DNA of 64,000 bases from Lampris incognitus. Taxonomy: Eukaryota > Chordata > Actinopteri > Lampriformes > Lampridae. The stretch is from assembly GCF_029633865.1 (NCBI RefSeq), contig NC_079216.1, forward strand, positions 64,084,107 to 64,148,106. The letters are read 5' to 3'. Positions 10,266 through 21,189 of the stretch are shown piece after piece. The notes below the pieces were generated by a model. It saw only the letters and a program-made list of their open reading frames with translations. It did not search any database and was not told the origin of the DNA. The position numbers were made by a program, and so were the translations under genes. Position 1 is the first letter of the stretch. Each line of letters opens with the position of its first letter.

Positions 10266-11017
10266 ACAGGATAGCACTAGTTTATCTTTATTGTCATTCT
10301 TTCATTTTTCCATACTAACTAAGACAAACAAGGAAACTTGTTTTTACCCCAACAGAAGAACTAACCAGAGGTTTTGTGTCCGAAGGCAGATTTCTTTTCC
10401 GAAGTCACAGCCAACTGAATGGCTGCCTCACGATTTCTGAGATCCGGTCATCCCAGTTCTTTGGCAAGAGTTTTCCCAGACCCTCTGGGCTATGCATGAT
10501 TATTCTGACCGTAATTGGATAAAAATTAACACTGTAGCAGGCACAAAACACAACTTGGACTGAGATTGTATGCGTGAACAAAAGCCAACTAAATGAGTAG
10601 CCACTGAAACAGTCATCCCTTTTCACACAGACTACCATGCCAATCATTGCCAATGCACATTCTGAATGATATCATCGGAAGACTTTCATCTGACTCAGCT
10701 AGCTAAAAAAGCAACTTTCTACTTAATGATAATAATAAATCAAACTTATATAGCACTTTTCTAATACTCAAAGCCGCTTTACAATAAACGGCGGTGAAAC
10801 AAGACAACAGATAAACATAGCACAGACATACAGGGGTGGATGGGAAGGGGGGCTACGAGAGAGAGAAGCGGCAGCCGCACATGACGCCAGCAGTACTCTC
10901 CCACTAAACACATACAAAAGGGCAAGAAAAACAAAAAACAACGGCACTGTAGACATTGATTTTCTGTAGGGGTTTACTCCCATAGCCTATATTCCTCTCT
11001 CGAGGTATCCACTAAGC

Positions 11018-11622
11018 CAGTGGTTCTCAATCTTTTTGGGGTCCTGGACCCCCTGCGTATTTTTGATCTACCCTGAGGACCCCTCCACCTGATCTTGGGG
11101 GAGGGGGGTTGCAATTTGCAGAAACAGTAGAAACTGCATTTTAAATTGCATTATAGCATTTATTCACTCTTTGGGGCAAAAATAAGAGCTTTCAGTTGTA
11201 ACTTAGATATATGTAACAAAACAGAATTCTTATGCAGTAACTTTCAGATATATGTAACAAAACAGAATATGTATTCAGTAACTTTCAGATATATGTAACA
11301 AAACAGAATATGTATTCAGTAACTTTCAGATATATGTAACAACAGAATTCTTATGCAGTAACTTTTAACAATGCAAACGGGAGCGAGATCTCTTATTAAA
11401 ATACAATAAATTACACTTGTGAAACAGATGTAATTAGAGAAAAAAGCCCCGTTACCCTTTATAGTTTAGGTAGATAAAGGTCTCAGTCACATCTGAGTAA
11501 AATAATCCTATTTCTATAAATGTCATGGGATCTTTTTTTTAAAGATATTTTATTTTCACGGACCCCTTGCAATTACACCACGGACCACTAGGGGTCCGCG
11601 GACCCCCGGTTGAGAAACACTG
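11018..11622. mobile_element. hAT (Charlie-like) non-autonomous element
   Basis: Terminal inverted repeats begin CAGTGGTTCTCAA and end TTGAGAAACACTG. Flanking 8-bp target duplications are CACTAAGC (11,010-11,017) and CACTAGGC (11,623-11,630), 7 of 8 identical. The interior carries about four ~40-bp tandem units (AACTTTCAGATATATGTAAC). No transposase frame is present. A second copy lies at 42,719. Confidence 0.88.
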
Positions 11623-12184
11623 CACTAGGCAGTGGCACTATTTAACCCATAGCTGGGGGCTGGTTCGTGGGCATCAGGGAATAGCCACACACCGGTGGGC
11701 TGGCGTAATGCATGTCTAATAAGCTAGTTAGGATGACAGCAGCTAAGTTAGCTAATCATATTGTATCTTTTTATTGTTTTGCCTTCGAAGTTAACCCATT
11801 TACTTTAAACTGAATCGCGTTAAATGTCACGTCAGTAAATTCTCCGCATCGAATGAATGACGCACCATTTTACCTCAGAGAATACAGTCACAGTTAAAGG
11901 GTGCTGCTGGGCCTGACACGACGCTAGTAGCGTTAACTTACTGTATTGAACTGTGATGTGATGCTGCGTTCGATTATAACTCGGAGGTCGGAAATTCCTA
12001 GTTCCCCCTGGGAAAAATCAAATAAAACGGCACGTGAGCTCGGAGTTCCCAGTCGCGAACTCGGGTTGCTTTTCTCAACCCCCAGTTCACCACACGGAAT
12101 TTTATGACGTCACATCAACATGGCTGCCCACAGTTGTTTTTTTTTTGGCTGCCCACAGTGTCAATGATAAAATAATATCAATCT

Positions 12185-12720
12185 TTAAATCAAATCAATT
12201 TTATTTGTACAGCCCAATATCACAAATTTGCCTCAGTGGGCTTAACAGCAACACAACATCCTGTCCTTAGACCCTCTCATCGAATAAGGAACAACTCCCT
12301 AAAAAAAAAACCCTTAACAGGGAGAAAAAATAGGAAGAAACCTCAGGGAGGAGGGATCTCTCTCCCAGCAGAGGAGCTCTATCGCTGTGATCTATTGAAA
12401 GTCCCTCTATCCAAGATCTTGTCGGGCTTGCGCCAGGCAGGCACATACCACCCCGGGCGTCCCAGCAATCCGCTTTTCCATCGGGTTACCAAGGGCGGGG
12501 AGAGACACTTGGTGGCGGTGGTGGGGGGGGGGGAGACAAAGGGAGAGTTTGGGGTACCAGGGGCGCGTGGAGCCTGGCCGGCGGGTCTCCCGGGGTATGT
12601 TGAGGTTGGTGAGGGGGTGCTTAAGGGTGGGTGCCCGTGTTCGGCTAGTAAATGGGTCCCGGAGGTCCTCCCCGGGCTTAGGGGCGGGTGCCTGTGTTCG
12701 GCTGGTGCATGGTCCCTGGA
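12185..12720. repeat. Interspersed repeat (unclassified)
   Basis: It opens with AATTTTATTTGTACAGCCCAA and runs into a GC- and G-rich tail. The same opening occurs at about 14,780 (TTTATTTGTATAGCTCAATA), so it is a dispersed family. Frames here are artefacts of repeat composition. Confidence 0.6.
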
Positions 12721-12732
12721 TAATTGATAGGT

Positions 12733-13170
12733 ATATCCCAGACAGCATCCGGATGTGGACCACTTCCGGCAACGATGTGGCACTGATGGCCTTCTTCTGA
12801 CCCTGACAAAATGGATGTGAGCCTGAAGTTGCCCACATGTGTAATAGCAAATATGACCCAATTATGCCAAATCAAATGTGGGCCACCTTTGGCAAAGATG
12901 CGGTGCTCTCGGCAACATGTAATCTGGATGTGACCCTGAAGTGGCCCGTGTGGTAAATGGTGAATATGGTCCAAATATCACGAAACAAATAAGGGCCAAC
13001 TTTGGAAAATATGTGGCACGTGTGCCATTGCTATGGCTTGGTTCTGGCCCAGATCTGGCAAACGGGAGCGGACCGCCCAAGTGCCGTCATTCCACGCGGC
13101 ATGTGGGCCGGATGAAAGTGTCGGGTGTGGGACGGGTCCGGGCCACAGCAATTCTCCTATCTGGGAGCCT
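12733..13170. repeat. Dispersed element with CCCAGA-TAGCA termini
   Basis: It matches the element at 19,037-19,432 in the opposite orientation. Ends resemble CCCAGATAGCA and TGCTATCTGGG, and the interior repeats 'TGAAGTGGCCCA' and 'CCATATTCACCATTTAC' motifs. It is probably a non-autonomous DNA element. Confidence 0.65.
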
Positions 13171-13192
13171 AATTCTGAACATTTAACTATAC

Positions 13193-13335
13193 TGTAACGT
13201 GCATGGATAAGTAAACACGTTATTCCCTAGCTAACGGGTCGGACCCTTTGGTCGACTCGTTGTCGCTTGCGAAAGGGGAAACGCGGGTTCGCGTCCCGGC
13301 TGTGGCGGTTCCCGGGCTGCCCCTCTAATTCGCTA
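13193..13335 (+). repeat. tRNA-like foldback arm (single)
   Basis: It resembles one arm of the foldback element at 63,432-63,742 (GTGCATGGATAAGTAAAC, then GGTTCGCGTCCCGGCTG). The B-box-like GGTTCGCGTCC suggests a tRNA-derived origin. Confidence 0.6.
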
Positions 13336-14780
13336 CAATATTTCCTAAATCGTTATAATAGGCAATAGAAGGGAGATATCTTGTCATTTTCGTATTGCTT
13401 GTTCGACACGGTCGTCATTGACGAGTTAAAGCGTTAAATTAGCTCGACGCCGCCCGTTTTACCTGTTCCGGTTTGCTCCGGTCTGAAGCGGTCTACTTAC
13501 CTGGGACGGTTAGCTCGCTTCTTGCTCGCCTCCCCAGAAAGACTTTTCGATCACCTCCTGTGGAGAAAAACAGCTTAAATAGGTCGGCGTTTTTTGTTAA
13601 ATGACACGACTTGATGTGCAGGCGGGATGAGGTTTAAAAGTTGAGAAGACGAAACGGCGTTACATTCTGTACGGCTGAGTTTTAAACACACCTCCAAGCG
13701 CACGTCTTCCTTCCGGTTCCCGACGCGCTCATTTCCGGCAGCGGGTTCTGCACTGAGCCTGCCTGAAATAAAGGCGTTTTGTTTGCTCATACCGTCCATT
13801 AAAATTAGAGTGAACTTTTGCGTTGTTTTAGCCTTTGCTATTGTTACCTTTCCTGTCTCCATCTTCTGACTACCTTCGCCGGAAGTTACAGGGGAACCGA
13901 ATTTATTTGGGATCCAGGGCCGAAGTTCGCTGGCGCTGCCCGTCACTGCCTGGTGCCACCGTAAGCGGTTATTTTGTTGCCCGGTGAGGGATTCGATACG
14001 GGGTGTACTGCACCACAAGGCGACGTCACTAACCGCTCGGCTAAAGGGTCAAACCCGTTAGCTAGGGGGCTAACGTGTCTTATTAGTAGCTTACAGTCGT
14101 CACCCTCTCCCGGAAGCGCACCTTCGCGCTTTGTTATTCCCGCGCTCCGAAGAGACTTCTGAGGATCTGCACACTTCCGGATCCCGCCGCTGCCACCAAC
14201 GTAACCGGTTGTTTTCTTGCCCGGTGCGGGATTCGATACGGGGTGTACTGCACCACAACGCGACGTCGCTAACCGCTCGGCTAAAGAGTCGGACCCGTTA
14301 GCTAGGGGCTAACGTGTCTCATTAGTAGTTTACACTAGCTAGCTAAACTCCGGAGCACAACCCAACACGGTTCAATAGTTCACTTCGTCTGAAAATGGCG
14401 AGGACGCCGTCTTCTCTCTGGAAACACGTTTAATCCTTCTTCACAGCTGCACAAAACGTTGACATAGCTCCGACATATCGCAGTTCTTAGTCATAATATT
14501 TCCTTTCACTTGCGCGGAGCTCCCAATACCATTCGCGCCACACAACAACAACAACCACTTCCTCATTCCCCCCTCCCCACCAACCAATCAGAGTCCGACC
14601 CCAGATCTCGCTCTTAAAGCGGTACACCCTTATTTACCAACACTATGTTTGTCTAGTGGCGGCTACGCTGTGTCCATGGCAACGTTGGCGTCGCAACGTC
14701 ACATGCCTGCTATTGTCATTAATCACCGGTAGGGGGAGTGCTGAGACGGCCTATAAATCCAACAATGTGATACAATCAAG
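13335..14780. other. CpG-containing unassigned region with two tRNA-like repeat arms
   Basis: Two direct copies of a tRNA-like arm lie at about 13,965-14,095 and 14,205-14,332 (GCACCACAAGGCGACGTC, then ACCGCTCGGCTAAAG); the same family forms a foldback at 44,297-44,612. The rest is rich in CG dinucleotides, and several frames are open by chance. I recognise no protein. A promoter for a gene not seen here is possible. Confidence 0.5.
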
Positions 14781-14861
14781 TCAATTTTATTTGTATAGCT
14801 CAATATCACAAATGAATTAAAGATGAACGCATATTAAATCCTAAATACAGTTTAGCTCCCC

Positions 14862-15174
14862 CCGTTATCCGAACCGAGCCGAGCCTATCCCAGCAGCCAC
14901 TGGGCGGCAGGCGGGGAGACACCCTGGACAGGCTGCCAGATCCTCACACAGGGCCTACATATACACACAATTCATACCTAGGGGCAATTTGGTATGGCCG
15001 ATTCACTTGACCTACATGTCTTTGGACTGTGGGAGGAAACCGGAGCACACCCACGCAGACAACATGCAAACTCCATACAGAGAACGACCCCCAAGATTGG
15101 ACTACCCCGGGGCTCGAACCCAGGACCCTCTTGCTGTGAAGTGACTGCGCTAACCACTGCACCACCATGCCGCC
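14862..15174 (-). repeat. tRNA-like SINE/repeat family B
   Basis: On the minus strand it begins GGGCGGCATGGTGGTGCAGT and has a B-box-like GGGTTCGAGCCCC. It continues with GTGGGAGGAAACCGGAG-type sequence and ends in CTGCTGGGATAGGCTCGGC. Five more copies lie in the window (19,858; 29,826; 40,204; 55,180; 56,262). Confidence 0.8.
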
Positions 15175-15179
15175 CTAGC

Positions 15180-16103
15180 TTCTTTTTTCTAGTCTATCTA
15201 GTCTTGAGACCCTGTTGTGTAGAGGGGCCCTGCGTCAAAATCTAGTCTTAAGGCGCCATATCATTTCAGTTTCTATTGTGCTTAAACAGTGTATATACCA
15301 CCAACACATTGGTAACTGCAAACCAACCTGCATTGGGCCACTGGTGGGTTTCTGGGGTCCTAGGCACACAAAAAACCAAACGTGCCCTCACCCGAGTCTT
15401 ACCCCATAAAAGGCTTCACATATTGTACAGACAGGTTACGGTAACTTTGCTTCAAGTTGCGCGCATGTCTTCACAGGTGTTGATAGTTCTCTTCAGGTGT
15501 GTGTCCCATTTACTCCAACCTTTGCTGACTTGCTCTGTCATTTCTGCAAAATCTAGTGAGAGCGCCTTACAGGTGCTATGTTCATAGCAAGTCTTTCTGG
15601 CAGCCTCTCTCTGCCATGTGTCGTCTGCTGTGTGCACTGTACTGAGTGGGTACTTGAAAGGGGCTGGGTACATGAAGAGTGGACAGTTTTTCGTGGTGGC
15701 CTGGGGCCCCCTAGTGGCTTAATTCAGCTACACACACACACACACACACACAAGCCTCACAGACAATAAACACAGGACTGCTCTTGAAAGGCAAAAGTAC
15801 CATAGTAAAGTGTTAAACGCTAGCTTTTATTTGCTTGTGTTGAGACAAGGTGGAATAAGACTACGTAGCAGGCAAGATTATCAAAGTTTAACACTGACTG
15901 CAATGACCTCCAGCAACCTTGCAGCTTTGGGTATCATCCTCCACGTTCCCCTTTTAAAAGCATGTACTCCTCAAGTGGCTTGACTCAATTTGCCCTAGTG
16001 TCCCCCTGATGGCTCGTTTCAGCCACGGCCATCCGGACTGAGTTTGTCCCTCCGTCTCCCCGCCTGTCTTCTGTATGGATCCCTCTCAGTCTGTCTGTCT
16101 GGG
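15180..16103. other. 3' flank of the ceramide synthase gene
   Basis: It contains a (CA)n tract at about 15,729-15,752 and otherwise apparently unique sequence. Part is the probable 3' UTR of the ceramide synthase gene on the minus strand. No other coding sequence was recognised. Confidence 0.5.
15826..15831 (-). terminator. Candidate polyadenylation signal of ceramide synthase
   Basis: TTTATT on the plus strand reads AATAAA on the coding strand, about 270 nt beyond the stop codon at 16,104. It is the first clear AATAAA I found downstream. Confidence 0.5.
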
Positions 16104-18125
16104 TCAGTGTCCATTGGCCCGGCCTCTGGCTCCGAAGCCATTTCTGTGATTCGTTCTCTGAGTTTTATCTTTTTGTGAGTCACTGTCGTCCTCCTCCTCA
16201 TCGCTCCTGTCATCCCCTTCCAGCTGCAGGGGCACAGAGAATAAGGAGAAAATGAAGAAGAGCTGGGGATAGGAGGGAAAGATGGTAAGAAAGAAAGAGA
16301 AACGTGTAAATGCATACACACACAACCTACTGTACCTTGCTGAAGAGAAACTTGTACAGCATACGTGAAATGAGAACGGCCCAGTATAGATGGAGTATCT
16401 GGAGCACCAGCAACATGGCATTGAAGAAGTAGTAGCCAAAGAACGGAGGGAACAGCTCCAGCGGGTACACCCATGTACAGTGTATTAGCCTGTAGTGGAG
16501 ATGTGCACATGCTTTGTTTACACACAAAAGCACACAAATCGAGCGTTGTGTGCTTTCATCAACTCTAACCTCACCGCGGTTGCCTCCCCATACTCACCAG
16601 AAAGGTAAAATGACAAGTCTTGTCAGGGTAAAAAGAACCGTGAACACCACAAACATGGCATCAGCGGTTCGCCGCCACTTAGCATAGTTGAACACTTTTG
16701 CACCCTGTGAGAGGATGAGGTAAAACTGGTGAAAAGGATGAAAGTTGCATTCTTAGCTTTCCTTGCAGAGCAGTGCTAACCTACCACCTCCCGGCTGCCG
16801 CGTCGTACACGTGATGCTGATTGACAGAGCAGAACTGACCTCCAAGAATATGTCAGCGGAGTCGTGAGTTGCCATGACCAGGGTTCCAATACGGATGTAG
16901 TTGGAGACCCAGGAGAACGCCAGTAGAGTCAGCGTCGCTATATGATGAAGCACCTGCTCTCTGAAGTCCTACGTGTCATGAAATGAAATGAAGTGAAATG
17001 AAACTCTGCCTTTCTTTAAACAAGAACAGGGGGTCCTCACCAGTGGCGGCTGGCCAGTACAGGGCGCTGGAGCGCCGCCCCCTTCAACTATCAAGAGATG
17101 AAAATCTACTTAAACATGTTAAATATCATTTAGTTGTATGATGCAAATAATGATGAAATAAAAGTGTTTTCAGTCTGTGAGCGCCTGTCAGCAGCATTAG
17201 ATATTGGTTCAAATGGTATTTGGTTGATTTCTGTCTGAATACATATACTTCCTGTCTGAATACATATACTTCCTGGGTGAGGGGTGTCAGCAAAACGATA
17301 CCTTATGTAAGCCCTCAAACTTGTGGCGAGCGGGTGACCTGAGGCTGCTGTCTGACTAGTTTCTTCAGATTTTCCAGGGGGCGCAGTTCTGTGCCGCCCC
17401 AGACACCCCCACTTTTATTGGCAGTGAATCGGTATTGTTTTAATGTTGTTTGATCTAATGTGATTGGATAATTCTCGTGGCTGTCAATCATGTTCACACC
17501 CACCACCACGCCTCGTCTCGCCTGTCAATCATCCACCGTCTACGAGCCCCGATAAACTCTATAGGCTCGAATGTCCTTCTTAATAACTCTGTGACTGTGT
17601 GGACATTAAAGCAGCTGTAAGGTGTGCTGCGCCAAGGTAAACTGCCCCCCCCCCAAAAAATGTTTAGCACCAGCCGCCACTGGTCCTCACTATTTTTTAA
17701 TAGATATAAATAAACTCACCTTCCGTTTTACATCAAATGAAAGGCTGAGGAGCAGAGAAAGGTAGAAACCCATCTCTAAGAGGTAATACCCATGCTGAGA
17801 TGGCAGCAGTGACTACACACATACACACAAACATGGAGGTTGTGATTGTAATTATTTACTGTTATATTGCATAACTCATCATCTTAGTAGATGGAGGATG
17901 TGGTAGGCAGCTACTACTCTTACCTGTTTAGGGAAGCCTGCCCAAACCTCCCTCAGATTATAAAGCCAGGGTTTCTGAAATCAGCCAAAAAATAAGGGAG
18001 GAGTTTGAGTGGGCTGGGAGGACTCTTGAAAATAAGCCTAAAAAAGAAAAAAAACACTGGCAAACGAGCTCATGCATGTTCGACTACTATGACAGCAGCC
18101 AAAGTGTGAGAAAAAACCCTGCAGC

Positions 18126-18195
<70 letters not shown>

Positions 18196-20471
18196 TAATC
18201 TGCATGATAATACACGTGGTGTGTAAAAGAGCGAGACAAACCGAAAGGACGCATAGCACCAAAGCAAGATATTCATGCAACGGAAAAAAAATTGGCTGAG
18301 AGGGGAAAGAAATGTGCCAGAAATAACCGCCGTACACGGACGGGGAATACTTACATCATAGAGAGCTACGATTCCCCCGGCAAATGCACACAAGTAAAAC
18401 ACACACCGCCAACTGTTGACAAGAACATAATGCTGTCACACAAGGACAAATATGCACACACTCATCAGGCACGCACACTTGCAAAAGCAGCCACACACAC
18501 ACGCACACACTCACCTTGCCTCACAAAATCTTTTGCGAAGCCCTGCACGCTCCTGGTTCCTCCTTCTCCTGAACCAGACTTGAACCCTCCTCTCTGGCCA
18601 GCTGGTCTTCTTGCACAGAGACCTCACATCAGCCTGCGACACAGAAAAGAGGAAATTAAATTCCGGTGAAATCGTTTCTACCCGTCGCTCACAGCCTCAA
18701 CATTGGCATTCACTCCGGAAACAAGGTAGAAGAAATTGGAAGAAAAGAAAGCCAATAAATTCACCTCAGCGAGACACAGCAAAACCAAACTTTTTTTTTT
18801 TCCTTCATTTTGCTGACATTGAATCTGAAGGAGAGTAAATCTAAAGCCGGTAGCATAGAAGCCATAGCTTAGCCCCTTAGTGATTAATTCGGCCTTTTTA
18901 AGACCATCAGATATTTTCTTACGCTTGGCTTCTGCACATAAATTCCACTTCATTTTGTGCACAAAAGTTGCAAATCAAACTGACGGAACTTCTGAGAGAT
19001 GCGGGATATCATGGATAGCAATATTGTTACCTCTAACCCAGATAGCAAAACCGCTGTGGCCCGGACCCGTCCCACACCCGACACTTTCATCCGACCCACA
19101 CACCGCGTGGAATGATGGCACTGGGGCGGTCCGCTCCTGTTTGCCAGATCTGGGCCAGAACCAAGCCATAGCAATGCTGCATGTGCCCCATATTTGCCAA
19201 AGGTGGCCCGTATTTGTTTTGTGATATTTGGGCCATATTCACCATTTACTACACGGGCCACTTCAGGGTCACATCCAGATCACATGTTGCCCACATTTGA
19301 TTTGGCGTAATTGGGCCATATTTGCTATTATATATGTGGGCCACTTCAGGCTCACATCCATTTTGTCAGGGCCAGAAGAAGGCCTTCAGTGCTGCATCAG
19401 TGCCTGAAGTGGCCCACACCCGGATGCTATCTAGGAAGCCACTGTGCAGACCGTCTTAGCCTGAGTGACACCGACTTCAACAGTTAAATAACTTTAAACT
19501 CCGGGATCACAAAGGTTATAAGTGATGGTAGAGAGTTCAATGATACAGGCCCTGGTGCGCCAACGGTATTATGGACTAGAATAAAAATAGAACGGAGTAA
19601 AGAGTCAGTGTATATGAGACAGGGAGCAGAAAACTGAATAAAGAGGGGAGGGGAGAGATGGAAGATGTTTTGCTGTTCAGACTTTGCTGGTCTCTTTTCA
19701 CGTACCGCTGATGGAAGTCGGGACTCGTTGCGGAAGTAGTCTTCTAGAAAGGGACTGGGCTCAGCTGCGAGTCGCACCTTATCCCTGATCTCCCAAACAC
19801 TAGCCAGTGGCGTGGCTAAATATCTGAAATGGCACATGACATCAGGAAATAAGGAGACATTAAGAGTAGAGTAGAGTAGAGTAGAGTAGAGTAGAATACT
19901 CTTTATTAGTCATTTTGTACATACATACAAATGAAATTTACGCTCTGCATTCAACCCATGCTAGCTGTGTAGCTAGGAGCAGTGGGCAGCTGCCGTGCAG
20001 CACCCAGGCACCAACTCCAGTTCGTCTTGCCATGCCTTGCTCAGGGGCACAGACAGGAGTATTAACTCCCTCACATGCATATCTTTTTGATGGTTGGAAG
20101 AAACCGGAGCACCCACAGGAGACCCACGAAGAACATGCAAACTCCACACAGAAAGGACCCGGGACGGCCCAGGGTTCGAACCCAGGACCTTTTTGCCGTG
20201 AGGCAACAGCGCTAACCACTGGACCACCGTGCCGCCCAAAAAGTTAAGACCTGAGTGTCTGTGATGCAAACACACAAAATAAACAAATGCATCCTCACCT
20301 CTCGAATAGGCATCTGATGAGGAGCAGGCAAAGGGCGCAAGGCAGAGCGGCGTAGAGGTGCGAGGGCTTAGCGTAGATTCGGCCTTCACGGTCCTCGAGG
20401 TCAGACCAGGAGAGGTTCGCAGGCAGCCACAGACGCTCCCACCACAGCCACCCACTGACCGTCTCCAACAT
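16104..20471 (-). CDS. cers: Ceramide synthase (CerS2/CerS3-like), complete, 10 coding exons
   Basis: An ER multi-pass enzyme that N-acylates sphingoid bases with fatty acyl-CoA. Exons (minus): 20299-20471, 19706-19823, 18515-18633, 18355-18412, 17924-17974, 17720-17812, 16840-16968, 16598-16704, 16336-16489, 16104-16223. All junctions are GT-AG and phases close to 373 aa, the usual family length. The start MLETVSGWLWWERLWLPANL aligns with CerS N-termini. A Hox-like remnant (VQVWFRRRRNQER) precedes the TLC domain. The Lag1 region has the catalytic His pair (VLHHIATL) and HDSADIFLE. The C-terminus is acidic (DDRSDEEEDDSDS). PSHLY and KPWLY resemble CerS3; TRLVILPFW and YPLELFPPFFGYYFF resemble CerS2, so the paralog is unresolved. 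An acceptor-like CAG lies 4 nt before the ATG, implying an upstream 5' UTR exon. Confidence 0.93.
17041..17682. mobile_element. hAT-like non-autonomous element in a ceramide synthase intron
   Basis: Termini CAGTGGCGGCTGG and CCAGCCGCCACTG are inverted repeats flanked by a perfect 8-bp target duplication GTCCTCAC (17,033-17,040 and 17,683-17,690). It is 642 bp with no transposase. A diverged inverted copy lies at about 52,987-53,510. Confidence 0.9.
18129..18192. repeat. (GA)n microsatellite
   Basis: About 64 bp of near-perfect GA repeats in an intron of the ceramide synthase gene. Confidence 0.95.
19037..19432. repeat. Dispersed element with CCCAGATAGCA termini
   Basis: A complete-looking copy of the family also seen, inverted, at 12,733-13,170. 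It lies in an intron of the ceramide synthase gene, between the exons at 18,633 and 19,706. Confidence 0.65.
19858..20235 (-). repeat. tRNA-like SINE/repeat family B
   Basis: On the minus strand it starts GGGCGGCACGGTGGTCCAGT with B-box-like GGTTCGAACCC, and ends next to a (GTAGA)n tract at about 19,866-19,895. It lies in the first coding intron of the ceramide synthase gene. Confidence 0.8.
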
Positions 20472-20692
20472 GCTGCTGGATGTAACATGAAATATACCCG
20501 GTGAAACACGTAATGCCACTACCACACTGGACAAAATGGTCAAATAACTGGACTTCACAACTCGTTTTGTCTCACATCCGTTGAAATATTTCCCAACATG
20601 TGAAACAAACTTTGCCAGTTGGGTGACAATACTGCTTGTTTCTGGTTTAGTATCACATCTTTACGATATCTTCTTGTTTTTTGGGGAGGGAT

Positions 20693-21187
20693 TTCCCCCC
20701 CCTTTTTTTCTCCCCAATTATATCCGGCCAATTACCCCACTCTTCCGAGCCGTCTCAGTCACCGCTCCACCCCCTCTGCCGATCCGGGGAGGGCTGCAGA
20801 CTACCACATGCCTCCTGCGATACATGTGGCATCGCCAGCTGCTTCTTTTCACCTGACAGTGAGGAGTTTCACCAGTGGGACGTAGTGCGTGGGAGGATCA
20901 CGCTATTCCCCCCCCCAAACAGGCGCCCCGACCGACCAGACGAGGCGCTAGTGCAGCGACCAGGACACATACTCACATCCGGCTTCCCACCCCCATACAC
21001 GGCCAATTGTGTCTGTAGGGACGCCCAACCAAGCTGGAGGTAACACAGGGGTTCGAACCGGCAACCCTGCTGGAGGTAACATGGGGATTCGAACCAGCGA
21101 CCAAGCCGGAGGCAACACGGGGATTCAAACCGGCGACCCCTGTGTTAATAGGCAACGGAAGAGACCGCTACGCCACCCAGACACCCC
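20693..21187 (-). mobile_element. tRNA-derived SINE family A, with triplicated B-box segment
   Basis: On the minus strand it opens GTGTCTGGGTGGCGTAGCGG with an A-box-like GCGTAGCGGTC. The B-box segment (GGTTCGAATCCCCATGTTAC type) is present three times in tandem (about 21,035-21,150), where the other copies have one. The body matches family members at 27,003, 29,331, 30,164, 37,349, 62,317 and 63,784. Confidence 0.85.
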
Positions 21188-21189
21188 TT

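Larger units (their letters stand above)
1..10720. repeat. Tandem tRNA-Leu/Pro/Gly cassette array
   Basis: The same non-coding sequence recurs around 1, 4150 and (diverged) 10,282, and around 381, 1867 and 4533. It carries Leu (+), Pro (-) and Gly (+) tRNA genes in fixed order and spacing. The longer form of the unit adds a LINE fragment (-) and a second tRNA-Pro (-). Copies 1-3 look nearly identical by eye; a fourth copy (about 7,790-10,720) is clearly older, with decayed Leu and Gly genes but intact Pro genes. Conserved flanks far outside the tRNAs show segmental tandem duplication rather than independent tRNA insertion. Confidence 0.9.

Noticed and set aside
13575-14018. 147-codon minus-strand frame in CpG-containing sequence
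   Set aside because: It has no recognisable domain and runs into the dispersed tRNA-like repeat; probably chance.
18038-18402. Minus-strand frames with long (SL)n runs
   Set aside because: They are the (GA)n microsatellite translated; only the 58-bp exon at 18,355-18,412 is real.
20472-20558. In-frame upstream Met extending the ceramide synthase N-terminus by 29 residues
   Set aside because: Family members start at the equivalent of MLETVSGWLWW, and a splice-acceptor-like CAG lies just before that ATG.
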